Below are positions 1 to 6,714 of a DNA stretch of 13,954 nucleotides, piece after piece. Within the stretch, counting starts at the first letter, position 1; each line of letters opens with the position of its first letter. The notes below the pieces were generated by a model, which saw only the letters and a list, made by a program, of their open reading frames with translations, was not told where the DNA came from and ran no database searches. The position numbers and the translations under genes are program-made. Source of the stretch: Porticoccaceae bacterium (GTDB taxonomy: Bacteria > Pseudomonadota > Gammaproteobacteria > Pseudomonadales > Porticoccaceae); contig JASLVT010000012.1 of NCBI GenBank assembly GCA_030741175.1, positions 1-13,954 of the forward strand, given 5' to 3'.

Positions 1-37
1 ATAGGATTTCTAAAAGCTGTTGCAGTGCATTACTCAT
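1..37 (-). CDS. Possible acyl-CoA thioesterase II (TesB-type), N-terminal stub only
   Basis: On the minus strand an ATG at 37-35 opens a frame that stays open to the window edge and reads MSNALQQLLEIL. This resembles the start of TesB-type acyl-CoA thioesterases, which begin with a short Leu-rich helix before the first hot-dog fold. Those enzymes hydrolyse acyl-CoA to free acid and CoA, a role that would fit a divergent neighbour of an acyl-CoA dehydrogenase operon. Only 12 codons are visible, no strong Shine-Dalgarno precedes the ATG, and the family call rests on a short resemblance. It could be another gene or a chance frame. Confidence 0.4.
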   Translation of the reverse strand, partial: MSNALQQLLEIL

Positions 38-208
38 GGTGATGATTACTGTTGTCCGTTATTTAAAAGGGCGTTTTAACAATGTCGTCGTATCAGCGCT
101 TACACAATATCATTGTACTGAGATGGCAGCATCATTGGACTGTCTAAAACGCTATTACCATTATTGTGCTGTTTACCTTGTGATATCTGTATGGATACGA
201 GAAGCGCA

Positions 209-230
209 AATTTTGTGGTCTTCACAAATT
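209..230. repeat. Imperfect inverted repeat (possible operator or hairpin)
   Basis: The arms AATTTTGTG (209-217) and CACAAATT (223-230) pair over 8 bp with one bulged T around a GTCTT spacer. It lies mid-way in the 38-454 intergenic region and has no T-run, so it is not a terminator. It could be a regulator-binding dyad, but an AT-rich dyad of this size can arise by chance. Confidence 0.35.
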
Positions 231-245
231 AATAATAGGCTTGTG

Positions 246-281
246 CTATCGGCGCTACTATCGATGCCACTATCGACGCCA
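246..281 (+). repeat. Three tandem 12-bp repeats
   Basis: Three head-to-tail units are seen: CTATCGGCGCTA (246-257), CTATCGATGCCA (258-269) and CTATCGACGCCA (270-281). All share CTATCG; the last two differ at two positions. They lie about 175 bp upstream of the first ACAD start. They may be iterated regulator half-sites or a slippage-derived microrepeat; function is unknown. Confidence 0.65.
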
Positions 282-442
282 TAAGGACCGCGAATACTCT
301 AATTCAGGCTATCAATACTTGAAAGACACAATAACATACTGTAAGTTCAATTTCCTATTTTATCCGTGCTAGATCGACTGGCATCATAGCGAGTCTATCA
401 AGGCATGTTAAACGATTGTGTAAGTGACATTAGAATAAGTCT

Positions 443-458
443 CAGGAGTTAAATGTGA
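443..458 (+). promoter_or_regulatory. Ribosome binding site with AUG-stop overlapping the GTG start
   Basis: CAGGAG at 443-448 is followed by AAATGTGAG. The ATG at 453-455 is followed directly by TGA (456-458), while the GTG at 455 opens the 392-residue ACAD frame, 6 bases after AGGAG. The GTG is therefore the only usable start at this site. A ribosome that initiates at the ATG would make a one-codon minimal ORF. Confidence 0.6.
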
Positions 459-1633
459 GTGATCTACAGGCTTTTCGGCAAGAAACTCGTGATTGGTTGG
501 AGGAAAACTGCCCACTATCAATGCGTCAACCTGCCAAAGCAGGCGAAGATATGTGTTGGGGCGGACGCAATTTTAAATTTTCTAGCGAAGACCAAAAGCT
601 ATGGATGCAGCGCATGGGTGCCAAGGGTTGGACAGCACCAGACTGGCCTGCCGAATACGGCGGCGGTGGCTTGGATCGTGCCCAGCACAAAATTCTCAAA
701 GAGGAGTTGGCGCGTATTAATGCGCGATCGCCTCTCGATAGTTTTGGTATCTGGATGATTGGTCCGGCTATTCTGAAATTTGGTTCGGAGGCGCTTAAAC
801 AGCAACATCTGCCGCCCATCATTCGGGGAGAAATTCGCTGGTGTCAGGGTTACTCTGAGCCCGGAGCAGGGTCGGATCTGGCCGGCTTACAATCAAAAGC
901 TGAAGATCGAGGTGATCATTTTATTGCCAATGGCCAAAAGGTTTGGACCTCCTATGGCGACAAGGCAGACTGGATGTTTTGTCTTTTGCGCACTGATCCC
1001 GATGCCAAAAAGCAAATGGGTATTAGTCTGGTGCTATTTGATATGGAGACAGAGGGAGTAACGGCTAAACCGATCAAGCTTATTTCAGGCAGTTCGCCAT
1101 TTTGTGAGACTTTTCTCGATGATGTTCGAGTTGAAAAGGATCAAGTTGTTGGTGAGGTGAATCAGGGCTGGACTATCGCCAAATATCTATTGACCCATGA
1201 GCGTGAAATGATTGGCGGTATGGGTAGGGCTGAGGCTGGAGGTAAGAGCTTGAGCCAAGTGGCCGTAAAGGCTTTGGGAATTGATAACGGCCGTCTGCAC
1301 AATCCGTTATTGCGCGGGGAGGTAGCCAAATGGGAAATTGATGCGGCCTGTTTTGCACTGACCGCTGAGCGAGTGACTGATGAAGTTAAATCCGGCCATG
1401 GTGTCGGCGCTACTTCGGCCATGTTGAAATACTATGGCACGGAGTTGAACAAGCGCCGTTTTGAAACCTTGCTAAAGGTCAATGGTAGTGATGCCATGGT
1501 TTGGGATGGCGAAGCCTCTGATGATGGTTGGTTGCCGCGCACCTGGTTGCGCACCAAAGGCAATTCAATTGAAGGCGGTACTTCAGAGGTTCAACTCAAT
1601 GTCATTGCTAAAAATATTCTTGGCTTGGGCTGA
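455..1633 (+). CDS. Acyl-CoA dehydrogenase, alpha (catalytic) subunit of a heteromeric pair
   Basis: This 392-residue FAD-dependent acyl-CoA dehydrogenase should introduce a C2-C3 double bond into an acyl-CoA. It has the ACAD N-terminal helical domain, then WCQGYSEPGAGSDLAGL (129-145) of the middle beta domain, and a C-terminal SIEGGTSEVQ segment (371-380). Gly takes the position of the MCAD-type catalytic Glu; the likely base is instead Glu249 in 'THER', the IVD/LCAD-type helix-G position. It lacks the R-x-Q-F-G and Q-M-H-G-G segments that normally complete the FAD site. Those are present in the next gene, 21 bases downstream, which argues for an alpha2beta2 enzyme of the mycobacterial FadE26/FadE27 (ChsE4-ChsE5) kind. 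GTG start after AGGAG at 444-448. First gene of a five-gene run. A homomeric ACAD is less likely. The substrate is unknown; bulky or branched acyl-CoA is inferred. Confidence 0.9.
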   Translation: MSDLQAFRQETRDWLEENCPLSMRQPAKAGEDMCWGGRNFKFSSEDQKLWMQRMGAKGWTAPDWPAEYGGGGLDRAQHKILKEELARINARSPLDSFGIWMIGPAILKFGSEALKQQHLPPIIRGEIRWCQGYSEPGAGSDLAGLQSKAEDRGDHFIANGQKVWTSYGDKADWMFCLLRTDPDAKKQMGISLVLFDMETEGVTAKPIKLISGSSPFCETFLDDVRVEKDQVVGEVNQGWTIAKYLLTHEREMIGGMGRAEAGGKSLSQVAVKALGIDNGRLHNPLLRGEVAKWEIDAACFALTAERVTDEVKSGHGVGATSAMLKYYGTELNKRRFETLLKVNGSDAMVWDGEASDDGWLPRTWLRTKGNSIEGGTSEVQLNVIAKNILGLG

Positions 1634-1654
1634 TTAATCTAAAGGAAGAAACTG

Positions 1655-2794
1655 ATGGCATTAGTATTAAACGAAGAACAACAGATGCTTAAAGAGTCCG
1701 CTCAGGGTTTTCTGGCGGAGCACGGGTCGTTAGCTGAGTTGCGTAAGCATCGCGATGCGGGCAGCGAAACAGGCTATGCAGATAATCTTTGGGCACAGAT
1801 GGTCGAGATGGGTTGGGCGGCGATTTTGGTCCCAGAAGCCTGTGGTGGGCTAGATTTTGGTCATGTGGGTATGGGCCAGATTATTGAGCAAAGCGGTCGC
1901 ACATTGACAGCTTCACCGCTATTTGCCACCGCGGTATTGGGTGTTAGCGCAATCAATCATGCGGGCAATGAGACACAAAAGACCGAGTTGTTGGGCGCCA
2001 TAGCGGCGGGTGAGCTGACGACAGCGCTGGCTGTTGATGAGAAAGCTCATCATGCTCCAGAGCAGATTGGTATGACTGCAACTAAACAAGGCTCGAGTTA
2101 CCAGTTAACAGGGAGCAAATGTTTTGTGGCGGACGGCAGCACTGCGGACAAACTGATTGTGGCAGCACGGACTGCCGGATCGGTAGGTGACGCTAAGGGC
2201 ATTAGTCTTTTTATTGTTGATCGCAGTGCAGCAGGTGTTGTGGTCGAGCGAGTTGCGATGACTGATGGCCGTAATTACGCCAATATCCGCTTCAATGATG
2301 TTGAAGTGCCGGAGACGGCGCTATTGGGTGAAGAGGGTGCGGGTTTTGCCGCTCTCACTGCTACGCTAGATATCGGCAATGTATATCTGTCAGCTGAATT
2401 GCTTGGTATTGCCCAAGAGAGTTTTGAGCGAACACTACAGTATTTGAAAGAGCGCAAGCAATTTGGTGTGTTGATTGGTTCATTCCAAGCACTTCAGCAT
2501 CGTGCAGCTGACTGGTGGAGCGAAATTGAACTCTGTAAATCGGTGGTGTTGAAGGCATTGCAGTCCCTAGATCAGGGGGATAAAAAAGCGCCTGCGCTTG
2601 CCAGTATAGCCAAAGCTAAGCTGAGTGAGGTGGCCGAGCTATCGACCAATGAGGCTATTCAGATGCATGGTGGAATCGGCATGACAGATGAATATGATAT
2701 TGGTTTTTTTATCAAGCGAGCACGTCCCGCACAAACATTATTTGGTGATAATAGCTATCATACCGATCGCTTTGCATTGCTCAGTGGTTACTGA
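1655..2794 (+). CDS. Acyl-CoA dehydrogenase, beta (FAD-completing, non-catalytic) subunit
   Basis: This 379-residue ACAD is the probable partner of the preceding gene. It has RKQFGVLIGSFQALQHR (267-283) and IQMHGGIGMTDE (335-346), the segments that bind FAD across the subunit interface in ordinary ACADs. Neither known catalytic carboxylate is present. The helix-G region reads LDIGNVYL (238-245) with no Glu, and the C-terminal site reads TLFGDNSYH (361-369) where MCAD has Y-E-G-T. The middle domain is degenerate too: there is no S-E-P-x-A-G-S-D motif, and the equivalent stretch reads ALAVDEKAHHAPE (124-136). This matches the small-subunit role in heterotetrameric ACADs. Start chosen at ATG 1655, with AAGGA at 1642-1646 and a 21-base gap from the alpha gene, so the two are probably co-transcribed. 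Confidence 0.88.
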   Translation: MALVLNEEQQMLKESAQGFLAEHGSLAELRKHRDAGSETGYADNLWAQMVEMGWAAILVPEACGGLDFGHVGMGQIIEQSGRTLTASPLFATAVLGVSAINHAGNETQKTELLGAIAAGELTTALAVDEKAHHAPEQIGMTATKQGSSYQLTGSKCFVADGSTADKLIVAARTAGSVGDAKGISLFIVDRSAAGVVVERVAMTDGRNYANIRFNDVEVPETALLGEEGAGFAALTATLDIGNVYLSAELLGIAQESFERTLQYLKERKQFGVLIGSFQALQHRAADWWSEIELCKSVVLKALQSLDQGDKKAPALASIAKAKLSEVAELSTNEAIQMHGGIGMTDEYDIGFFIKRARPAQTLFGDNSYHTDRFALLSGY

Positions 2795-2820
2795 TTTATA
2801 TTGATCATTCAAAAATTATC

Positions 2821-2862
2821 GTGGCAAGCTAAACGTATAACAGCGTTAGCAATTGTTGCCAC
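2821..2862 (+). promoter_or_regulatory. Long intra-operon stem-loop
   Basis: In the 106-base gap between the second and third ACAD genes, GTGGCAA (2821-2827) pairs with TTGCCAC (2856-2862), and GCTAA (2828-2832) with TTAGC (2846-2850). After a bulged A the inner CG (2834-2835) pairs with CG (2844-2845). The 3' side carries a 5-base internal loop, AATTG. There is no T-run downstream, so it is not an intrinsic terminator. It could be an RNA processing or stability element that sets the ratio of upstream to downstream expression. Confidence 0.6.
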
Positions 2863-2900
2863 TGGCGCTTTCAATAGAAAAAATACTGGGAGAAAGAAAT

Positions 2901-4118
2901 ATGGATTTAGGTGTTAGCGATAAGCTCAAGCCGATTCTGGAAGAGGTAAAACAGTTTATTGATACTGAGATTCTACCGTTGGAACAAGAGTATCATGCTG
3001 AGATTTCTAAGGGTGACCGTTGGGCCTTTACTGATCGTCAAACTGAGATTCTCGAGGGGCTTAAAGCCAAGGCGAAAGCAAGAAATTTGTGGAATTTCTT
3101 TCTTACCCATTATGAAGGTGGCCATGGTTTAAATACGGTTGAGTATGCTTATATTGCAGAGGAGACGGGTCGTTCACACCTAGCCCCTGAGGTATTTAAC
3201 TGTTCGGCACCAGATACTGGCAATATGGAAGTGCTAGCGCGTTTTTGTTCGGAAGAACAAAAAGAAACTTGGTTAAAACCACTGCTAGCCGGTGAAATTC
3301 GCTCCGCTTACGCCATGACCGAACCTGATGTGGCATCCTCCGATGCGACCAATATCTCACTGTCCTGCGTTGCCGACGGCGATGAGTGGGTCCTAAATGG
3401 TGAAAAGATTTGGATCTCTGGCGCTGGCGACCCTCGCTGTAAAATTATGATCGTGATGGTAAAGACTAATCCTGATGGTCCTCGCCATGCACAACACAGC
3501 CAGATCTTGGTGCCCTTTGATACCCCAGGGGTAAAAAATTTGCGGCCAATGGAAATCTTTAATATCGATGATGCGCCTCATGGCCATATGCATATGCGAT
3601 TTACTGATGTGCGCGTGCCCAAAGAAAATATGATTCTCGGAGAGGGGCGCGGCTTTGAAGTGGCACAAGGCCGCCTTGGGCCGGGTCGAATTCATCATTG
3701 CATGCGATCCTTGGGACTGGCTGAAGCTGCCTTAAAATTAATGTGTGAGCGATCATTGAGTCGTGAGGCTTTTGGCCGTCCCCTAGCCAAGCTGGGCGCC
3801 AATGTCGATATCATCGCTCAGGCTCGTATTGATATTGAAATGACGCGCTTGCTTTGTCTCAAGGCAGCATGGTTGATGGATCATGAAGGCACTGATGCGG
3901 CGCAACCCTTTATCTCAATGATTAAAGTTGCAGCGCCCAACATGGCGTTAAAAATTATTGACGAGGCTATACAGATGCACGGTGGTATTGGACTCTCTCA
4001 AGATAGTCCTCTAGCACAGTGGTATGGTGCTCAGCGCACCTTGCGCTTTGCCGATGGCCCCGATGCAGTGCATCGTATGGTAGTCGCGCGTCGCGAACTC
4101 ACTCAGTATAGAGCATAG
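2901..4118 (+). CDS. Acyl-CoA dehydrogenase, ACAD10/11-like, likely homomeric
   Basis: This 405-residue ACAD is distinct from the two paired types. It has the whole set of FAD and substrate segments: AYAMTEPDVASSDATN (136-151), EKIWISGAGD (168-177), R288-x-x-F291-G292, and EAIQMHGGIGLSQD (355-368). The C-terminus reads RTLRFADGPDAVH (379-391), the signature of the ACAD10/ACAD11 branch, where an Asp-containing ADGPD replaces Y-E-G-T. Animal ACAD10/11 carry a fused phosphotransferase-like kinase domain; here only the dehydrogenase is present and no kinase gene is seen nearby. The start is ATG 2901, because GGGAG (2888-2892) lies 8 bases upstream. A TTG at 2853 in the same frame falls inside a stem-loop and adds 16 residues without ACAD character. 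Third gene of the operon; likely acts on a branched or hydroxylated acyl-CoA (inference). Confidence 0.88.
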   Translation: MDLGVSDKLKPILEEVKQFIDTEILPLEQEYHAEISKGDRWAFTDRQTEILEGLKAKAKARNLWNFFLTHYEGGHGLNTVEYAYIAEETGRSHLAPEVFNCSAPDTGNMEVLARFCSEEQKETWLKPLLAGEIRSAYAMTEPDVASSDATNISLSCVADGDEWVLNGEKIWISGAGDPRCKIMIVMVKTNPDGPRHAQHSQILVPFDTPGVKNLRPMEIFNIDDAPHGHMHMRFTDVRVPKENMILGEGRGFEVAQGRLGPGRIHHCMRSLGLAEAALKLMCERSLSREAFGRPLAKLGANVDIIAQARIDIEMTRLLCLKAAWLMDHEGTDAAQPFISMIKVAAPNMALKIIDEAIQMHGGIGLSQDSPLAQWYGAQRTLRFADGPDAVHRMVVARRELTQYRA

Positions 4119-4137
4119 TAATTTTAGGAGAAGCCAA

Positions 4138-5052
4138 ATGACAATTCGGTATGATGAACAGGTAGCAATAGTAACTGGTGCAGGCAACGGTCTGGGGCGT
4201 TCACATGCGCTGGCACTGGCTGCCCGTGGTGCAAAAGTTCTGGTCAATGATCTTGGTGGCGCTGTAGACGGTAGTGGTGGCTCTAGTGCAGCAGCACTGG
4301 AGACTGTGGCTATGATTGAGGCGGCAGGTGGAGAAGCTATCGCCAATGGCGCCAATGTGGCCGTTAAAGAGGACGTTGATGCCATGGTAGCTCAGGCAGT
4401 AGAGCAATGGGGTCGCGTTGATATATTGGTCAATAATGCCGGCATCTTGCGCGATAAGAGCTTTACAAAAATGGGAATGGACGATTTCCAACTGGTGGTT
4501 GATGTGCATCTGATGGGCTCAGCTAACTGTACTAAGGCTGTTTGGGATCTCATGCGCGAGCAGGGTTATGGGCGTATTGTGATGACCACTTCATCGAGTG
4601 GCATGTACGGTAATTTTGGTCAGGCCAATTATGGTGCCGCTAAAATGGCTGTGGTTGGGTTGATGAATACGCTCTGTATTGAAGGTGAAAAATACAATAT
4701 CAAGGTTAATTGCCTATCGCCAACGGCGGGTACCAGAATGCTCGAGGGGCTAATTACTGAAGAGCAATCAGATATTATGACAGTGGAATCGGTAACTGCA
4801 GGCTTGCTGACGTTGTGTGATAAGGATGCCCCCAATCGCAGTATTCTCTGTGCGGGTGCCGGTGGCTTTGCACGAACCTTTATCTATGAAACGGACGGTA
4901 TTTATCTGCCACCAGAGCAGCAGACACCCGAAAATGTGCGGGCAAATATTGAAGCCATTGAGAACCCTGAAGGACAGGAGACCCTTGTTGGTGGTTTTCA
5001 ACAGACGCAGAAATTTGTTACCAAAGCGGTCGCACATTTCCAAAAAAAATAA
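4138..5052 (+). CDS. Short-chain dehydrogenase, MFE-2 / HSD17B4-like 3-hydroxyacyl-CoA dehydrogenase
   Basis: This 304-residue classical SDR has cofactor motif TGAGNGLG (13-20), Asp38 in VNDLGG after beta-2 (NAD preference), NNAG (99-102), the catalytic Ser in SSSG (152-155), Tyr165 and Lys169 in Y-x-x-x-K, and a C-terminal extension past about residue 250. The NDLGG segment followed by a Gly/Ser-rich stretch is typical of the dehydrogenase domain of peroxisomal multifunctional enzyme type 2 and its bacterial single-domain relatives. Those oxidise 3-hydroxyacyl-CoA to 3-oxoacyl-CoA, including bile-acid and branched-chain intermediates. The hydratase-2 and SCP2 domains of eukaryotic MFE-2 are absent from this protein, but an SCP2 gene lies about 1 kb downstream on the other strand. 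Start supported by AGGAG at 4126-4130; 19-base gap from the preceding ACAD. Beta-oxidation role likely; substrate inferred. Confidence 0.88.
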   Translation: MTIRYDEQVAIVTGAGNGLGRSHALALAARGAKVLVNDLGGAVDGSGGSSAAALETVAMIEAAGGEAIANGANVAVKEDVDAMVAQAVEQWGRVDILVNNAGILRDKSFTKMGMDDFQLVVDVHLMGSANCTKAVWDLMREQGYGRIVMTTSSSGMYGNFGQANYGAAKMAVVGLMNTLCIEGEKYNIKVNCLSPTAGTRMLEGLITEEQSDIMTVESVTAGLLTLCDKDAPNRSILCAGAGGFARTFIYETDGIYLPPEQQTPENVRANIEAIENPEGQETLVGGFQQTQKFVTKAVAHFQKK

Positions 5053-5074
5053 CGAAGCATTTTAGGAAAAAATA

Positions 5075-6052
5075 ATGAAAGCGTTAATCTGCAATGAATT
5101 TGGTTCAACCGACAATCTCACATTAGCTGAGGCTGAGACGCCGGTACCAGCGAAGGGAGAAGTCTTAATTGAGGTTAAGGCGGCCGGTGTAAATTTCCCT
5201 GATGTTTTGACTGTGCAAGGCAAATATCAGTTTAAACCAGAGTTGCCTTTTATCCCTGGTGCAGAAGTCTGTGGTGTTGTTACTGCTGTTGGTGAAGGTG
5301 TTACCAGCCGCAAGGTGGGGGACAAAGTTTTTGCCACATTACAGATCGGCGCGTTCAGTGAACAATGCGTTGCCAATGAGCATGCGACTGTCGCCTTGGG
5401 TGAGACTATGTCTTATGAGCAGGGGGCAGGTTTTGCCATTACTTATGGCACGTCCTATTACGCTCTAAAACAGCGCGCCAATATTCAGCCGGGTGAGACC
5501 TTGTTGGTATTGGGTGCGGCCGGTGGTGTTGGCATTGCAACAATCCAGATTGCCAAGGCCATGGGTGCCAAGGTGATTGCGGCGGCGAGCTCAGAGGAAA
5601 AATTAGACTTCGCCTGTGAAGCGGGCGCAGATTTACGCATCAATTACAGTACCGAAAGTCTAAAAGATAAAGTGAAAGAACTAACTGGCGGTAAAGGAGT
5701 GGATGTTGTTTACGACCCCGTCGGTGGTGATTTTTCTGAGCAAGCATTCCGCTCCATCGCCTGGGATGGTCGCTTTTTGGTGATTGGCTTTGCCTCAGGC
5801 CCTATTCCTGCTATCCCACTTAATTTGGCGTTGTTAAAAGGTGCATCCATGGTGGGTGTATTTTGGGGTTCCTGGGCAACTCGCTTTCCTATGGAGTCGC
5901 GCAAGAATTTCGATGAATTGATTGGCATGGTTGATAGCGGCGCCTTTACCCCTCTGGTCACAGAAGTCTATCCACTCGATGACTACAAGGCCGCTTTTGC
6001 TTCAATCACTGAGCGTCGTGCCAAGGGCAAGGTGATATTGTCGAATAGCTAG
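5075..6052 (+). CDS. Zinc-independent MDR oxidoreductase, NADPH:quinone reductase-like
   Basis: This 325-residue medium-chain dehydrogenase/reductase has the GroES-like N-terminal fold with AGVNFPDVLTVQGKY (37-51) and PFIPGAEVCGVV (58-69). The Rossmann loop reads VLGAAGGVGIATIQIAK (145-161), and YDPVGG (213-218) follows. The zinc-binding Cys/His set of alcohol dehydrogenases is missing, which places it with quinone oxidoreductase and enoyl reductase-like MDR proteins that reduce activated double bonds with NADPH. It closes the five-gene run, 22 bases after the SDR (AGGA at 5064-5067), and is followed by a strong terminator. In this setting it may reduce an enone or an enoyl-CoA intermediate. 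A quinone or stress role is the main alternative, since the fold is too broad to name the substrate. Confidence 0.85.
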   Translation: MKALICNEFGSTDNLTLAEAETPVPAKGEVLIEVKAAGVNFPDVLTVQGKYQFKPELPFIPGAEVCGVVTAVGEGVTSRKVGDKVFATLQIGAFSEQCVANEHATVALGETMSYEQGAGFAITYGTSYYALKQRANIQPGETLLVLGAAGGVGIATIQIAKAMGAKVIAAASSEEKLDFACEAGADLRINYSTESLKDKVKELTGGKGVDVVYDPVGGDFSEQAFRSIAWDGRFLVIGFASGPIPAIPLNLALLKGASMVGVFWGSWATRFPMESRKNFDELIGMVDSGAFTPLVTEVYPLDDYKAAFASITERRAKGKVILSNS

Positions 6053-6067
6053 AGTTAACCAATAACA

Positions 6068-6098
6068 AAAGGCTCCATTGCAGCACAATGGAGCCTTT
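6068..6098. terminator. Bidirectional intrinsic terminator between convergent genes
   Basis: AAAGGCTCCATTG (6068-6080) and CAATGGAGCCTTT (6086-6098) form a perfect 13-bp stem with a 5-base CAGCA loop. The A-run entering the stem gives a T-run on the minus strand, and TTTGTTGTT follows on the plus strand. It sits 15 bases after the MDR stop and 17 bases from the stop of the convergent SCP2 gene, so it can serve both transcripts. Confidence 0.9.
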
Positions 6099-6115
6099 GT
6101 TGTTGACTAGTTCTA

Positions 6116-6415
6116 TCAGGATAAAATGGGTGCTAATTTCATTGCGATACCCATATCACCTTGCACCTTTAGTTTGCCGCTCATAAAGGCACTGGTGCCG
6201 TCGAGTTTACCCTCGGCCATGTCCATAAAGTCTGCAAGACTGATAGTCATGGTGCAGGCGGCATCGGCATCATCATTGCTGATAACATTTGGCACCTGAG
6301 TCGCGTCCAAAACAAGAATGCCATCGTCGCCAAAATCAAATTTTAACACGGCGCCCAAGCCACAATCTTCTCCAACCTTTTCTTTTAAACCTGCGGTAAC
6401 AAATTCCAATGACAT
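6116..6415 (-). CDS. SCP2 sterol-binding domain protein (single-domain lipid carrier)
   Basis: This 99-residue cytosolic protein is a stand-alone SCP2 domain. The N-terminal helix is followed by alternating strands, e.g. LKFDFGDDGILVLD (24-37) and CTMTISLADFMDMAEGK (54-70). The family signature LDGTSAFMSGKLKVQGD (71-87) comes next, then a C-terminal helix. SCP2 domains hold sterols, fatty acids or acyl-CoAs in a hydrophobic tunnel and are often linked to beta-oxidation; in animal MFE-2 the same domain is fused behind the dehydrogenase and hydratase. There is no signal peptide. ATG at 6415-6413 follows AGGAG (6428-6424) by 8 bases. It is transcribed toward the ACAD operon from its own promoter and ends at the shared terminator. 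It may deliver substrate to the ACADs (inference). Confidence 0.88.
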   Translation of the reverse strand: MSLEFVTAGLKEKVGEDCGLGAVLKFDFGDDGILVLDATQVPNVISNDDADAACTMTISLADFMDMAEGKLDGTSAFMSGKLKVQGDMGIAMKLAPILS

Positions 6416-6714
6416 AATTGTATCTCCTCATATGAAAGACCCTTGAGATAGGGTTTCTGTAAACAATTGTCATATAAAGTGTAAAAATTATATCAGCCAA
6501 ACTCAAGCCTAATATTCACCTTAGATTTCAACCATTTAAAAATCTTCAGCCTATGGTGCAAGTGCCAGTCCGATGGTACTGAAAGGGGTATCTGGATCCT
6601 AGGATTTTGTTACACTTAAACCAGTTGTTGCTGTGACTTTCACCAGTAACTGTAGTAGTCGCGTGGCGGCAGGTGCTCCTGTGGCAAGACCTCACAAAAA
6701 TAACAAGGGTAAAT
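6416..6714. other. Divergent intergenic region between the SCP2 and MFS genes
   Basis: These 299 bases carry the SCP2 promoter and leader on the minus strand (promoter at 6487-6495, leader hairpin ACCCT-TGAGAT-AGGGT at 6439-6454) and presumably the MFS promoter on the plus strand, for which no clear -35/-10 pair was found. A perfect 10-bp palindrome ATCCTAGGAT lies at 6596-6605. TTAAACCAGTTGTT at 6616-6629 has the AACnnGTT core of some TetR-type operators. Confidence 0.5.
6487..6495 (-). promoter_or_regulatory. Extended -10 promoter for the SCP2 gene
   Basis: Read on the minus strand, 6495-6487 is TGATATAAT, a perfect TATAAT preceded by TGn. An extended -10 can work with the poor -35 (ATATTA at the 17-bp spacing). 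The predicted start near 6480 gives a leader of about 65 bases before the ATG at 6415. Confidence 0.6.

Larger units (their letters stand above)
38..454. other. Intergenic region upstream of the first ACAD operon
   Basis: This 417-base stretch separates the divergent minus-strand start at 37 from the GTG start at 455 and should carry the promoters of both. No convincing -35/-10 pair was found. It contains an imperfect inverted repeat at 209-230 (AATTTTGTG, 5-base spacer GTCTT, CACAAATT) and three tandem 12-bp units at 246-281. A small open frame at 36-284 has no visible ribosome binding site and no recognisable protein character, so it is not called as a gene. Confidence 0.6.

Noticed and set aside
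36..284. Small plus-strand open frame of 82 codons
   Set aside because: It overlaps the divergent minus-strand start, has no visible ribosome binding site, ends in the tandem repeats, and has no recognisable domain or helix pattern.
406..436. TGTTAA / TAGAAT as promoter for the first ACAD
   Set aside because: TAGAAT is a good -10, but the only -35 is poor and 19 bases away, and transcription would start at or inside the Shine-Dalgarno.
2772..2802. TTGCAT and TATATT as an internal promoter before the third ACAD
   Set aside because: TATATT matches a -10 at 5 of 6 bases, but the TTGCAT spacing is 19 bases and no other -35 fits. Too weak to call.
2853..2900. Upstream TTG start adding 16 residues to the third ACAD
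   Set aside because: ATG 2901 has GGGAG at the right distance and begins the normal ACAD N-terminus; the extension lies partly within a stem-loop.
4011..4509. Minus-strand open frames across the ACAD/SDR junction
   Set aside because: They run antisense to well-supported genes, have low-complexity Ala/Ser/Thr composition and no ribosome binding sites.
6673..6714. Upstream TTG start for the MFS transporter
   Set aside because: It has no Shine-Dalgarno and gives a polar extension, whereas ATG 6715 follows AAGGG closely and starts just before TM1.
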